Source of the DNA: Enterobacteriaceae bacterium UBA7338
GTDB taxonomy: Bacteria > Pseudomonadota > Gammaproteobacteria > Enterobacterales > Enterobacteriaceae
Assembly: GCA_002480085.1 (NCBI GenBank)
Contig: DKPJ01000009.1
Location: forward strand, 35,417-99,416
DNA length: 64,000 bases
Direction of reading: 5' to 3'
The notes beneath the pieces were generated by a model, which was given only the letters and a program-made list of their open reading frames with translations, did no database searches and had not been told where the DNA came from. Position numbers and translations under genes: made by a program. Position 1 is the stretch's first letter; every line of letters starts with the position of its first letter. Below are positions 1-9,034 of this stretch, piece by piece.

Positions 1-1243
1 CCCGATTCAGTTCGCCCATCACCCGGTCAAACGGCATACCCTCCTGAGTACCGCTGGCAAAGTAGATCCCCCGCGGCGAAAACTCAGTTTCAAAGTTTGA
101 GCGGGCAAATACCGTGCTCAGGTAATCCGCCAGCAGCGGACGGAGCGCAGCAAACTCCTGTGGGAAGAGCCAGGCTTCGGCGCGGGTCTTCGCATCATGC
201 TCTTTGAGCATCGTCTCTGGCAGACCCGCATCCAGACGCTGTTGCAGCAGAGAGAACTCCAGCTCAAAGTTACCCATCAGGTCAAAATCGGCCTGTTTAG
301 CTTTTTCCCATGGTAGGGTGAAGCCCCAAATCTGGTCGCGCTGCGCCTTATCGAAATCGGAAAACCAGGCGCGGAAGCCTTTAAGCAGATCGACCTTAGT
401 CACCATGACATAGACCGGAAATCGAATGCCCAGCTGCTCATGCAGCTCCGACAGACGCTGGCGCAGGTTTACCGCCTGCTGGCGGGAGGCTTCAGCGGAC
501 TGCGTCAGCAGATCGGAGATGCTGATAGTGATAATGACGCCGTTGATAGGTTGGCGGCGGCGATATTTACGCAGCAGCTGGACAAAGCTGAGCCACTCTC
601 CAGCATCCTGCGCCTGTTCACTCTCCTGGGTCGTATAGCGGCCAGCGGTATCCAGCAGCACGGCCTCATTGGTAAACCACCAGTCACAGTTACGGGTGCC
701 GCCAATACCGCGCAGGGCGGTTTTACCAAAGCGATCCGCCAACGGGAACTGGAGGCCGGAGTTGGCCAGCGCGGTGGTTTTCCCGGAGCCGGGCGCGCCG
801 ATAATCACATACCACGGCAGCTGATAGAGATACTGGGTGCCGAAGCGCTGCGTCCACTGTGCACTGCGGTTGCCCGCCTTGCTGAAATGGGCTTTCTTCA
901 GCATCTGCGCCGCTTCATCAAAACGGCTGGCAAGGATCTGGTCTTCGTTATTCAGCCGCTGCTGCGGATCCACCGCCTGCGGGTCGGTCGTATCCTCTTT
1001 GAGCTTATCCATCAGCTTGCGGTTGAGCCAGGCGTTATAGAGGCGAGGCACAATATGGCTCTGGGCCCAGATAAAATAGAGCACCACGATGCTGATAATA
1101 CGGTTCTGCTCTGATTCGAGCGGCCGGGTATCGACAATCGATAGCAGCGGGCCAATCATCCAGATCACCGCCGCCAGGGCGGTCACGCCAAGGAAACCCC
1201 ACAGCAGGCGATTGGTAAGAATGGAAAGAAGTGTTGTCAGCAT
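1..1243 (-). CDS. tssM: T6SS membrane complex protein TssM (IcmF family), N-terminal part, cut by window edge
   Basis: Translated directly from the minus strand: an ATG at 1243-1241 opens a frame that stays open for 414 codons to the window edge, so the C-terminal part is missing. TssM is the large inner-membrane protein of the T6SS TssJLM complex that spans the periplasm and meets the lipoprotein TssJ. The N-terminus has a hydrophobic segment at about residues 12-34 and a second at about 49-62. A P-loop GAPGSGKT follows at 149-156, then a DTAGR-type switch motif, as in IcmF proteins. The start lies 3 nt after the tssL stop, with an AAGGAAACTAAGG ribosome site inside the end of tssL, so the two are translationally coupled. 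It is the last visible gene of the lipoprotein-tssJ-tssK-tssL-tssM operon. Confidence 0.92.
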   Translation of the reverse strand, partial: MLTTLLSILTNRLLWGFLGVTALAAVIWMIGPLLSIVDTRPLESEQNRIISIVVLYFIWAQSHIVPRLYNAWLNRKLMDKLKEDTTDPQAVDPQQRLNNEDQILASRFDEAAQMLKKAHFSKAGNRSAQWTQRFGTQYLYQLPWYVIIGAPGSGKTTALANSGLQFPLADRFGKTALRGIGGTRNCDWWFTNEAVLLDTAGRYTTQESEQAQDAGEWLSFVQLLRKYRRRQPINGVIITISISDLLTQSAEASRQQAVNLRQRLSELHEQLGIRFPVYVMVTKVDLLKGFRAWFSDFDKAQRDQIWGFTLPWEKAKQADFDLMGNFELEFSLLQQRLDAGLPETMLKEHDAKTRAEAWLFPQEFAALRPLLADYLSTVFARSNFETEFSPRGIYFASGTQEGMPFDRVMGELNR

Positions 1244-1245
1244 CC

Positions 1246-2484
1246 TTAGTTTCCTTGCGGCAATCCGTTCAGCTCAGCCTGGGTATTCTCAGGCGATACC
1301 AGCAGAGTAATCTCTACGCGGCGGTTACGGGCGCGGTTTTCCGGCGTCGTATTTGGTGCGATGGGGTCCATCTCCCCTCTTCCCTCGGCTTTCACGCGTT
1401 GCGGCTGCGAGAGTCGATCCTGCAGCTGCTTTTGCACAGACCGGGCGCGCTCAAGGGAGAGTTCGTAGTTGGAGGCGAAGCGGGCGCTGCGGATCGGCAC
1501 GTTATCGCTGTAGCCCACCACCAGAATCTTGCCGCTCACGTTGTTCATCGCCTGGGCAATACGATCGATAACCCGGTCATAGCGATCCCTCACCACCGTT
1601 GAGGCGGAAGCAAACAGCCCATCCCCTTTCAGGATCACTACGCTGCGATCCGCTTCGTCTTTCACTGCCACCAGCCCCGCCTCGATCTCAGGCTTCAGGA
1701 AGCCACGCAGATTCAATACGGCAGGCAAACGCTGCGCAGGCTGCTGGATGGTCGCTTCGGGCAGCGGCGTCTGATAGATCTTCGCCAACACCGGATTGGT
1801 GCTGTCACCCAGCCGCCAGTTGAGAATGATGTAGAACAGGCAGGCAGCGAATCCGGCAAGTGCTACGCAGGCCCAGAGCGGCACCATCGGCCGCCACAGC
1901 TTGCGCAACACCGGCTGATCCTCCGGATGGGGAGAGAGCGGCGGCGGATAGCTGCCGCGCACGCCACGGATCATCTGCCACAGCCGCTGCTTGATGGTTT
2001 CAAGCTGGGTACGGCCGTTATCGAGCACCCGGTAACGGCCTTCAAAACCGAGCAGCAGGCAGTAGTTGATCATCTCCAGCAGCAGAATATGCTCGCGCGG
2101 ATTCTGCGACAGACGCGCCAGCAGCTGGAAAAACTTCTCGCCGCCCCAGGTTTCGTTGTGGAAAGTGACCAGCAGACCGCTTCCAGACCAGACGCCGCTG
2201 CTTCCCCATGGCGTTAGCGCGGCAGCCTCATCAAGTGCGGTACAGAGGCAGTAGCGTGCCCCGACGATGGTTTCATAGGGCAGCCCTGCCTGTTGGCAGC
2301 GCACTTCGAAGCGACGGATCTCATCAATCAAACGCTGACGTAATCCGGCCTGATCGTCATGGGACACTGAATGACGGATTTGCGGGATAGCGTTGAGCAA
2401 CGGATTCGCTGCTGCCACCAGAAGGTTATTGCTGCTCGCTCCGGTAAATGCGGCATCGTTGCCGGAAGCCTGTCGTTCCTGCAT
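1246..2484 (-). CDS. tssL: T6SS protein TssL (DotU) with C-terminal OmpA peptidoglycan-binding domain
   Basis: 412 residues. The cytoplasmic DotU/IcmH domain covers about residues 25-190, one transmembrane helix lies at about 200-222, and a periplasmic OmpA-like domain occupies about 285-395, with the GYSDN (324-328), ELSLERA (341-347) and ENRARNRRVE (382-391) signatures of peptidoglycan binders. This is the extended form of TssL that anchors the secretion complex to the cell wall; shorter TssL proteins lack the OmpA part and use a separate protein. It lies 17 nt after tssK and just ahead of tssM. The hydrophobic segment near the middle, rather than at the very C-terminus, agrees with the fused architecture. 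Confidence 0.93.
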   Translation of the reverse strand: MQERQASGNDAAFTGASSNNLLVAAANPLLNAIPQIRHSVSHDDQAGLRQRLIDEIRRFEVRCQQAGLPYETIVGARYCLCTALDEAAALTPWGSSGVWSGSGLLVTFHNETWGGEKFFQLLARLSQNPREHILLLEMINYCLLLGFEGRYRVLDNGRTQLETIKQRLWQMIRGVRGSYPPPLSPHPEDQPVLRKLWRPMVPLWACVALAGFAACLFYIILNWRLGDSTNPVLAKIYQTPLPEATIQQPAQRLPAVLNLRGFLKPEIEAGLVAVKDEADRSVVILKGDGLFASASTVVRDRYDRVIDRIAQAMNNVSGKILVVGYSDNVPIRSARFASNYELSLERARSVQKQLQDRLSQPQRVKAEGRGEMDPIAPNTTPENRARNRRVEITLLVSPENTQAELNGLPQGN

Positions 2485-2501
2485 GTTAAGCGCTCGCTTT
2501 A

Positions 2502-3845
2502 TTATTCTGTTGGGCTACGAATGGCCCAAAACGCCATATCCAGTCCTGGAAATTCGCCTGCCAGATGCAGGGCAAATGCGCCGGACTTATCCATTTCGCT
2601 CCACAGCTCGCCGCCTTTTTCCAGCTCAAAATAGCTGTATCCGGCGTGCCAGGGGATTTGCGGCGGCGCTACCGGCATCGCGCGTAGCCCAATGCCTGGA
2701 AGCTGCAGCTGAACCAGATCGCGAATTTTAGAGACGGGAGCGACTTTCATCTGCGCCGGGAAATGCGTTTGTAGATGCTCGCCAGGCACGCTGGCTTTGA
2801 CCGCCAGCACAAAACCAAACTCGCGCACCATACTCATTTCCGGCACGGTAGCGATATTCAGGCCGTGTGAGCGCTCGTTAAGCGGGAGTTGAATGGCCTG
2901 ATCCTCCATCACCAGCGACAGCCCCTGACGCAGCAGCAGCATCAGTTTGCTAAAGCAGCTAGCCAGATCGTCGTGGTCATAAACCGGCAGAACGCTCTCG
3001 GTTGTGCGCTGAGCCGTCCAGGTGGCAAGCTCGGTGGCAAAAGGTAACCAGCTGCGCCAGAGCGTTTCAGGGTGGAGCAATGGCAGCGTTTTAAGGTGCG
3101 AAACCTCGCCGAGATGGCGGTTCACCAGCGACAACAGCGTGAACTCAATTAGCTCAGAGGTGTTGAAGCGCCCCGGCTGACGTAAACGGCCGCCGATCTG
3201 CTGGCTTCGTTCACCCAGCAGACCATGCAGATCGTTGATCATGCCGTAGATCGCCGGGCTGTTGTTGGCATTCAGCATTGGCGGAATATAGCTGTTATCC
3301 AGCCGCACATGGTTATCGTTACGCTTCTCATTAACGAAGGCGACGCCAATAGCAGTCCACTCTGCCGTCAGATCTTTTTCCAGCATGAGCTTCAGGCGCA
3401 GGCGGCCGAACTGTACCGTGGCCTCCCCTACCGACAGGGCGTTATCATCTTCCACTTCTTCTTCAAACGTAACGAAGCGTGCCAGAGAAGCCTTCTCTTC
3501 GCTGAAAACCACCTCTTCCCGCTCGCCCCGGCGAACCGGCAGCGCCAGCACGACCTTCTCACCGGAAAGGTTATCGGGGATTTGCAGCGGCAGCGGGCCG
3601 TTACGGCTGTCGCGGAAATGGAAAAAGGTACCGTCGGGCATCAGCCCGCTGGCATAGCTTAGCGCCACACATCCCTGGCGCAGCATTGCCTCATCCAGCT
3701 CCAGATCGAGAAAACCCCACAGGTACGCGCGTTGCAGCGAACCCCATTCACGAATATGGCTTTGCAGGTAGCTTTCTGCGCGCTGAAAATGGTGCGGACG
3801 CAGAAACATCCCTTCGGTCCAGACGACCTTTTCTGCTTTCGTCAT
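2502..3845 (-). CDS. tssK: T6SS baseplate protein TssK
   Basis: 447 residues, the usual TssK length. TssK trimers link the T6SS baseplate to the membrane complex in the cytoplasm. The N-terminal block with WTEGMFLRPHHFQ (about residues 9-21) is the family signature, and the C-terminal part carries the P-x-IPWHAGYSYFELEKG region expected in TssK. There is no signal peptide and no convincing membrane helix, in keeping with a cytoplasmic role. The gene lies between tssJ (29 nt upstream) and tssL (17 nt downstream) on the same strand, an order common to enterobacterial T6SS operons. Confidence 0.95.
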   Translation of the reverse strand: MTKAEKVVWTEGMFLRPHHFQRAESYLQSHIREWGSLQRAYLWGFLDLELDEAMLRQGCVALSYASGLMPDGTFFHFRDSRNGPLPLQIPDNLSGEKVVLALPVRRGEREEVVFSEEKASLARFVTFEEEVEDDNALSVGEATVQFGRLRLKLMLEKDLTAEWTAIGVAFVNEKRNDNHVRLDNSYIPPMLNANNSPAIYGMINDLHGLLGERSQQIGGRLRQPGRFNTSELIEFTLLSLVNRHLGEVSHLKTLPLLHPETLWRSWLPFATELATWTAQRTTESVLPVYDHDDLASCFSKLMLLLRQGLSLVMEDQAIQLPLNERSHGLNIATVPEMSMVREFGFVLAVKASVPGEHLQTHFPAQMKVAPVSKIRDLVQLQLPGIGLRAMPVAPPQIPWHAGYSYFELEKGGELWSEMDKSGAFALHLAGEFPGLDMAFWAIRSPTE

Positions 3846-3874
3846 GATGATCTATTTTCCTGTTAATAAGCGCA

Positions 3875-4381
3875 TTACTGACCGATGACGCGGATCCCGT
3901 TTACGTCAAAAAAGAGAGTGGCTTGCAGTTCGTCTGCAGACCATTTCCAGAACTGATAGATATGGTTTTCGCCCGGTACAGGCAGAGGAAGTGATATGCG
4001 CCATTTTTTGCCGTCCAGCGCCTGGTACTCCCCCATGATGCCAATGTATCTCGCCTCCGGAGCGCTTTGTCCGCTCAGGATTTTTGACAATTGGCCGGGC
4101 ATCAGGAAGAACACATCGCTATTCAACAGGTTTGCGCCAAGCACGGCTGACGCGTTGTTCTGCAGGGAGTAGAAATCAGCGGACATGAAGTCCGCATCCG
4201 ATTTCAGCAGCAATACCCTGACTTTAAGTGGCGCAGAATCATTAATGTGTGGATGGGCCTGAAACTGCAGGGTGTAGCGGGAAGGCTCGCTGTGTGAAGA
4301 CGATGCGCAACCACTAATCAATGTAGACATGACAAGCAAAAATGCCAGGGAGGCCCTGCCAAAAAAAGTATTATTATTCAT
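3875..4381 (-). CDS. tssJ: T6SS outer-membrane lipoprotein TssJ (SciN)
   Basis: 168 residues with a signal peptide and the lipobox LISGC, giving a lipidated Cys25. TssJ is the outer-membrane lipoprotein of the TssJLM complex and binds the periplasmic end of TssM. After the lipobox, the protein has the alternating beta pattern of the TssJ fold, and the stretch SRYTLQFQAHPHIND (about residues 34-48) is typical of the family. The residue after the lipid Cys is Ala, not Asp, which predicts outer-membrane sorting. Position directly ahead of tssK supports the call. Confidence 0.88.
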   Translation of the reverse strand: MNNNTFFGRASLAFLLVMSTLISGCASSSHSEPSRYTLQFQAHPHINDSAPLKVRVLLLKSDADFMSADFYSLQNNASAVLGANLLNSDVFFLMPGQLSKILSGQSAPEARYIGIMGEYQALDGKKWRISLPLPVPGENHIYQFWKWSADELQATLFFDVNGIRVIGQ

Positions 4382-4405
4382 GAGGATTCGCTCGTAAAAG
4401 CTCTA

Positions 4406-4900
4406 TTAATCCAGGATCCAGGTGCCGTTATTGGTGTCTTTACAGGCTTTACCGCTGCCGTCAACGTTGACGCAGGTCGCTTTTTTCCGCGCTTTTGGCC
4501 GGGTGGATTGTTTTCGAATCGTGGCTTCATACTGCTCAGCTTTCACCACTGCACGCATCGGTACATAACCGATCAGCTCATCTTTGCCTTCATCGGCCAG
4601 TGCCATCCAGAAGTGTTCAACCTGTCCCAGTACCTCATAGGTTTTACCTGCCTCAAGAGTACGGATCACCTTGCCACTAAAGTCAGGACGACTCATTAGC
4701 GAGGCCGGGTAGAGCGCACGGTAGGACGCGTTTACCGGTTTAAATTCCGCGGGCGGAGAGACAGCATAACGGTGGGTCAACGTCACGCCGTTCACCTGAT
4801 GGGTGACGATGGTGTCGTCGGTCACTGCAGGCTTGGGCGGCGCTTTACACCCTACAACGGTCATAACAAAGAGAAGTGAAATAATTGTTCGCATGTTCAT
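4406..4900 (-). CDS. SH3-domain lipoprotein heading the T6SS operon
   Basis: 164 residues. The signal peptide ends in a lipobox VVGC, with Cys18 as the probable lipid site. A bacterial SH3-like domain is suggested at about residues 75-120, with the pattern of a V-I-R-T-L beginning, a G-K-T-Y-E-V-L-G turn and an I-G-Y-V-P-M-R end. The C-terminus is basic and contains two late cysteines (about 143 and 153). It starts the operon, 24 nt before tssJ. Similar SH3 lipoproteins occur in some T6SS clusters, where they may touch peptidoglycan or the membrane complex; that role is inference. The first of two closely spaced Met codons is chosen because GGAAAAG lies at a fitting distance. Confidence 0.7.
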   Translation of the reverse strand: MNMRTIISLLFVMTVVGCKAPPKPAVTDDTIVTHQVNGVTLTHRYAVSPPAEFKPVNASYRALYPASLMSRPDFSGKVIRTLEAGKTYEVLGQVEHFWMALADEGKDELIGYVPMRAVVKAEQYEATIRKQSTRPKARKKATCVNVDGSGKACKDTNNGTWILD

Positions 4901-5410
4901 ATGCTTTTCCGTAGCAATATTCTGAAGATCGTTAACAGGGAATGTGAAGTTTCACTTAAGTGCTATTATTACAGGAAGCTGATGTTTTAACGTACTCTGT
5001 ATATACAAAAGGCATAGCTACCGCACGAAACTTAACGAGTAAGTTCCATTTCTCGGGCCATTTTTTTTGACAACTGAGAAACAATTGTAAAGCAAGTTTC
5101 CATCAATTCAATATATGTTCGCGCATGCTACCCGTTTTAAGGGCGAGGCAGAGCACCATAAATACTAATATTAGAATCCAATCCCCAACATGGCAAAAAA
5201 GTAACCGCAAAGCCTTTAAAGACTCCAGTAAATTACGTAAGTAAATAATATTTAATGATAATTTTAGCAAACCCTGACATCAACCCATAACGCAGGATAA
5301 TTACGATTACCACTACCATAATTAGTAGGAATGATTCTTCGCCAACAGTAGGAATATAACATCAAAAATTATTAATTGTATTTCTAAGACATGTTTAGAA
5401 AAAACATAAA

Positions 5411-5428
5411 ATGTCCTATATAGGACAT
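5411..5428. promoter_or_regulatory. Perfect 18-bp palindrome, operator-like
   Basis: The sequence ATGTCCTATATAGGACAT equals its own reverse complement over all 18 bases. It is followed at once by GCTATAGA, a fair -10-like sequence. A dimeric repressor or activator site is the simplest reading, but I do not recognise the regulator. It lies about 510 bp upstream of the T6SS operon start and about 390 bp upstream of mutS. Confidence 0.45.
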
Positions 5429-5599
5429 GCTATAGATTATGTGATGAGTGCTAATCCAGTAAGATTAGGCAATAACGCAACGTGACTATAAGTCATGCAC
5501 AAGTAAACTAAACACATTCTTTCATTCTGATTTAAATATTTTAGCCACGCTAAATCATCTTTATGGCCCCTGGCAGACGAAAGCAGGAGATACAGAGCC

Positions 5600-5641
5600 A
5601 TGAGCGCACAGGACAACTTACGACTATTTAACTATTGCTAA
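5600..5641 (+). CDS. Possible 13-residue leader or remnant ORF
   Basis: An ATG at 5600 follows GCAGGAGATACAGAGCC, so a reasonable ribosome site precedes it. It encodes only MSAQDNLRLFNYC before a TAA. It may be the beginning of a gene whose rest has been lost, a leader peptide, or chance. Nothing else supports expression. Confidence 0.2.
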   Translation: MSAQDNLRLFNYC

Positions 5642-5817
5642 AATCCCTCCTACGCTTCTACGTCTCTTCTTTCGTAAAATTGGAAGGGGCCTCGTGAAGT
5701 TCTCTATCGTTGCTTTCCAGAGAATGCTCATCTCCGTTATCATATCTCCCTATCAGATATCTAAGACAATAAACCGACCCTTGCCTCATTTAAAATCAGG
5801 GAACTGGACATAACTTC

Positions 5818-8379
5818 ATGAGTACACAAGAGAATTTCGACGCCCACACGCCCATGATGCAGCAGTACCTGAAGCTGAAAGCCCAGCATCCGGACATCCT
5901 GCTCTTCTACCGGATGGGCGATTTTTATGAGCTGTTCTATGACGATGCGAAACGCGCCTCGCAGCTGATGGATATCTCCCTGACCAAACGCGGTGCCTCG
6001 GCGGGGGAGCCTATTCCGATGGCGGGCGTGCCGCACCACGCGGTAGAAAACTATCTGGCGAAGCTGGTCAGCCTTGGCGAGTCGGTAGCGATTTGTGAAC
6101 AGATTGGCGATCCGGCCACCAGCAAGGGACCGGTTGAGCGTAAGGTAGTACGCATCGTGACGCCCGGCACCATCAGCGACGAAGCGCTGCTGCACGAGCG
6201 TCAGGATAACCTGCTGGCGGCTCTCTGGCAGGACAGCAAGGGCTTTGGCTACGCCACCCTGGACATCAGCTCCGGGCGCTTTCGCCTGAGCGAGCCTGCC
6301 GATCGCGAGACCATGGCCGCCGAGCTGCAGCGTACCAACCCGGCAGAGCTGCTCTATGCCGAAGACTTTGCCGAGACCGCACTCATTGAAGGCCGTCGCG
6401 GTCTGCGTCGTCGTCCGCTGTGGGAGTTTGAGATCGACACCGCCCGCCAGCAGCTGAACCTTCAGTTCGGCACCCGCGATCTGGTGGGCTTTGGCGTGGA
6501 GAACGCGACGCGGGGCCTCTGCGCCGCAGGCTGCCTGCTGCAATACGTAAAAGATACCCAGCGCACCTCCCTGCCCCACATCCGGGCGATCACGATGGAG
6601 CGCCAGCAGGACAGCATCATCATGGATGCTGCCACCCGCCGCAACCTGGAGATCACCCAGAACCTGGCCGGCGGCATTGAGAATACCCTGGCCTCGGTGC
6701 TCGACTGCACGGTCACGCCGATGGGCAGCCGGATGCTCAAGCGCTGGCTGCATATGCCGGTGCGCGATACCAAAACCCTGACCGAGCGCCAGCAGACCAT
6801 CGCCGCGCTACAGGATGCTACAACCGAGCTACAGCCAGTGCTGCGCCAGGTGGGCGATCTGGAGCGTATCCTGGCGCGTCTGGCACTGCGCACCGCTCGC
6901 CCTCGCGATCTGGCCCGCATGCGCCACACCTTCCAGCAGCTGCCAACGCTGCGGGAGATGCTGGCCGAGGTTGACAGCGCGCCGGTACAGCGGCTGCGGG
7001 AGACGATGGGCGAATTTAGCGAGCTGCGCGAGCTGCTGGAGCGAGCGATTATCGACGCCCCGCCGGTGCTGGTGCGCGACGGCGGCGTGATTGCCCCCGG
7101 CTATAATGCCGAGCTGGACGAGTGGCGTGCGCTGGCAGATGGCGCAACGGACTATCTGGATAAGCTGGAGATCCGCGAGCGCGAAAAGCTGGGACTCGAC
7201 ACGCTGAAGGTCGGCTATAACGCAGTACACGGCTACTTTATTCAGATCAGCCGCGGTCAGAGCCACCACGCGCCGATCCACTACGTACGCCGCCAGACGC
7301 TGAAGAATGCCGAGCGCTACATTATTCCGGAACTGAAAGAGTACGAGGACAAGGTTCTGACCTCAAAAGGCAAGGCGCTGGCGCTGGAGAAGCAGCTCTA
7401 TGAAGAGCTTTTTGACCTGCTGATGCCGCACCTGGCCGATCTCCAGCAGAGCGCCAGCGCCCTGGCGGAGCTTGACGTGCTGGTGAACCTGGCCGAACGC
7501 GCCTATACCCTCAACTACTGCTGCCCAACCTTTAGCGATAAACCGGGCATCCGCATCAGCGAAGGGCGTCATCCGGTGGTTGAGCAGGTGCTGAACGAGC
7601 CGTTTATCGCCAACCCACTGAATCTCTCCCCGCAGCGGCGGATGCTGATCATTACCGGGCCGAACATGGGCGGTAAAAGTACCTACATGCGCCAGACCGC
7701 GCTGATTGCCCTGCTGGCCTACATTGGCAGCTATGTCCCGGCGCAAAAGGTCGAGATCGGTCCCATCGACCGTATCTTCACCCGCGTTGGTGCGGCCGAC
7801 GATCTGGCCAGCGGCCGTTCAACCTTTATGGTGGAGATGACCGAAACCGCCAACATCCTGCACAATGCTACGGAGAACAGCCTGGTGCTAATGGATGAGA
7901 TCGGGCGCGGAACGTCCACCTACGACGGCCTGTCGCTGGCATGGGCCTGCGCCGAGAACCTGGCAAACCGCATCAAGGCGCTGACTCTGTTTGCCACCCA
8001 CTACTTCGAGCTGACCCAGCTGCCAGAGAAGATGGAGGGCGTTGCCAATGTGCATCTGGATGCGCTGGAGCACGGGGATACGATTGCCTTTATGCACAGC
8101 GTGCAGGATGGCGCAGCCAGCAAAAGCTACGGTCTGGCAGTCGCGGCGCTGGCGGGCGTGCCGAAAGAGGTGATCAAGCGGGCACGGCAGAAGTTGCGCG
8201 AGCTGGAGAGCATTACGCCCAATGCGGCGGCGACCCAGGTTGACGGTACCCAGATGTCGCTATTGACTCCTCCGGAGGAGACCAGCCCGGCGGTTGAGGC
8301 GCTGGAGAATCTCGATCCGGATACCCTCACCCCGCGCCAGGCGCTGGAGTGGATCTACCGTCTTAAGAATCTGGTGTAG
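5818..8379 (+). CDS. mutS: DNA mismatch repair protein MutS
   Basis: 853 residues, identical in length to E. coli MutS. MutS dimers recognise mismatches and small loops and recruit MutL and MutH in methyl-directed repair. The mismatch-reading Phe36 and Glu38 are present in the GDFYELF motif. The ABC-type ATPase domain has the P-loop GPNMGGKST near residue 614, the Walker B LMDEIGRGTS, and the ATHY switch. The C-terminal helix region that forms tetramers is complete (ending RLKNLV). The gene stands alone on the plus strand; osmC follows after 62 nt. In E. coli the neighbours toward rpoS are pphB and ygbI-ygbN, which are absent here. Confidence 0.99.
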   Translation: MSTQENFDAHTPMMQQYLKLKAQHPDILLFYRMGDFYELFYDDAKRASQLMDISLTKRGASAGEPIPMAGVPHHAVENYLAKLVSLGESVAICEQIGDPATSKGPVERKVVRIVTPGTISDEALLHERQDNLLAALWQDSKGFGYATLDISSGRFRLSEPADRETMAAELQRTNPAELLYAEDFAETALIEGRRGLRRRPLWEFEIDTARQQLNLQFGTRDLVGFGVENATRGLCAAGCLLQYVKDTQRTSLPHIRAITMERQQDSIIMDAATRRNLEITQNLAGGIENTLASVLDCTVTPMGSRMLKRWLHMPVRDTKTLTERQQTIAALQDATTELQPVLRQVGDLERILARLALRTARPRDLARMRHTFQQLPTLREMLAEVDSAPVQRLRETMGEFSELRELLERAIIDAPPVLVRDGGVIAPGYNAELDEWRALADGATDYLDKLEIREREKLGLDTLKVGYNAVHGYFIQISRGQSHHAPIHYVRRQTLKNAERYIIPELKEYEDKVLTSKGKALALEKQLYEELFDLLMPHLADLQQSASALAELDVLVNLAERAYTLNYCCPTFSDKPGIRISEGRHPVVEQVLNEPFIANPLNLSPQRRMLIITGPNMGGKSTYMRQTALIALLAYIGSYVPAQKVEIGPIDRIFTRVGAADDLASGRSTFMVEMTETANILHNATENSLVLMDEIGRGTSTYDGLSLAWACAENLANRIKALTLFATHYFELTQLPEKMEGVANVHLDALEHGDTIAFMHSVQDGAASKSYGLAVAALAGVPKEVIKRARQKLRELESITPNAAATQVDGTQMSLLTPPEETSPAVEALENLDPDTLTPRQALEWIYRLKNLV

Positions 8380-8441
8380 TTTTCTGCGAGCCTGGTCTGA
8401 GCTTCTATACTTATGTTTTCATCCAAAAAAGGAGCGAACAG

Positions 8442-8870
8442 ATGACGATCCATAAGAAAGGCCAGGCCCACTGGGAAGGCGATATCAAAGGCGGCAAAGG
8501 CACCATCTCTACTGAGAGCGGCGCGTTAAAGCAGCAGCCTTACGGGTTTAATACCCGCTTCGAAGGCGCAGCCGGGACCAACCCGGAAGAGCTAATCGGC
8601 GCGGCGCATGCGGGCTGCTTCTCTATGGCGCTGTCATTGATGCTGGGTGAAGAGGGTTACACCCCAGAGAGCATCGATACCACGGCTGACGTATCGCTGG
8701 ATAAGGTTGAGGGCGGCTTCGCGATCACCAAAATCGCGTTGACCAGCACGGTGAAAGTACCGGGCATTGACGAAGAGACCTTCGATAAGATCATCAACAA
8801 AGCCAAAGCGGGCTGTCCGGTTTCTCAGCTGCTCAAAGCCGAGATCGCCCTGGACTACACGCTAAATTAG
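8442..8870 (+). CDS. osmC: OsmC family peroxiredoxin
   Basis: 142 residues, one fewer than E. coli OsmC and very similar throughout. OsmC reduces organic hydroperoxides with a pair of reactive cysteines: Cys59 in the AHAGCFSMAL motif and Cys125 in the AGCPVSQ motif are both present. A strong ribosome site (AAAGGAGC) lies just ahead of the ATG. In E. coli osmC is far away on the chromosome; here it sits between mutS and rpoS. OsmC genes are commonly RpoS-dependent, so placement next to rpoS is suggestive, though no promoter was defined. It could be the only copy or a second paralogue; the window cannot show which. Confidence 0.93.
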   Translation: MTIHKKGQAHWEGDIKGGKGTISTESGALKQQPYGFNTRFEGAAGTNPEELIGAAHAGCFSMALSLMLGEEGYTPESIDTTADVSLDKVEGGFAITKIALTSTVKVPGIDEETFDKIINKAKAGCPVSQLLKAEIALDYTLN

Positions 8871-8880
8871 GTTTGAGTCA

Positions 8881-8962
8881 ATGCCGGGCGGCGGCGTTGC
8901 CTGGCCCGGCCTACGATGCTTCACAGCAGTGTAGGCCTGATAAGCGCAGCGCCATCAGGCGT
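8881..8962. repeat. REP/BIME element between osmC and rpoS
   Basis: Two facing REP units: ATGCCGGGCGGCGGCG with GCCCGGCCTAC, then GTAGGCCTGATAAGCGCAGC ending in GCCATCAGGC. These form stem-loops in the transcript and lie between two convergent genes, the usual setting for REP. Confidence 0.85.
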
Positions 8963-8984
8963 TTTTAGCTAAAAAGCACAAAAG

Positions 8985-9015
8985 AAAAAGGCCAGTCGGA
9001 TGACTGGCCTTTTTT
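8985..9015 (-). terminator. rpoS terminator, probably bidirectional
   Basis: The stem GGCCAGTC / GACTGGCC with loop GGAT is flanked by A5 on one side and T6 on the other, so it can end the rpoS transcript on the minus strand and also that of osmC on the plus strand. Confidence 0.88.
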
Positions 9016-9034
9016 GGAATGGTGCCGCTTCTTC

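Larger units (their letters stand above)
4901..5817. other. AT-rich 917-bp gap between the T6SS operon and mutS
   Basis: No frame of useful length is seen here, and the base composition is clearly AT-rich compared with both flanks. The left part must hold the promoter of the minus-strand T6SS operon, and the right end that of mutS; I cannot fix either. Three inverted repeats lie close together (5411-5428, 5451-5468, 5483-5495). A 13-codon frame starts at 5600 behind a GGAG-like site. In E. coli this side of mutS is another well-known variable stretch, so the DNA may be the remains of earlier insertions, and it would be a natural target for H-NS. Confidence 0.6.

Noticed and set aside
440..1114. 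A 224-codon plus-strand frame at the left edge
   Set aside because: The minus strand here reads as TssM with its P-loop; the plus-strand frame is its shadow.
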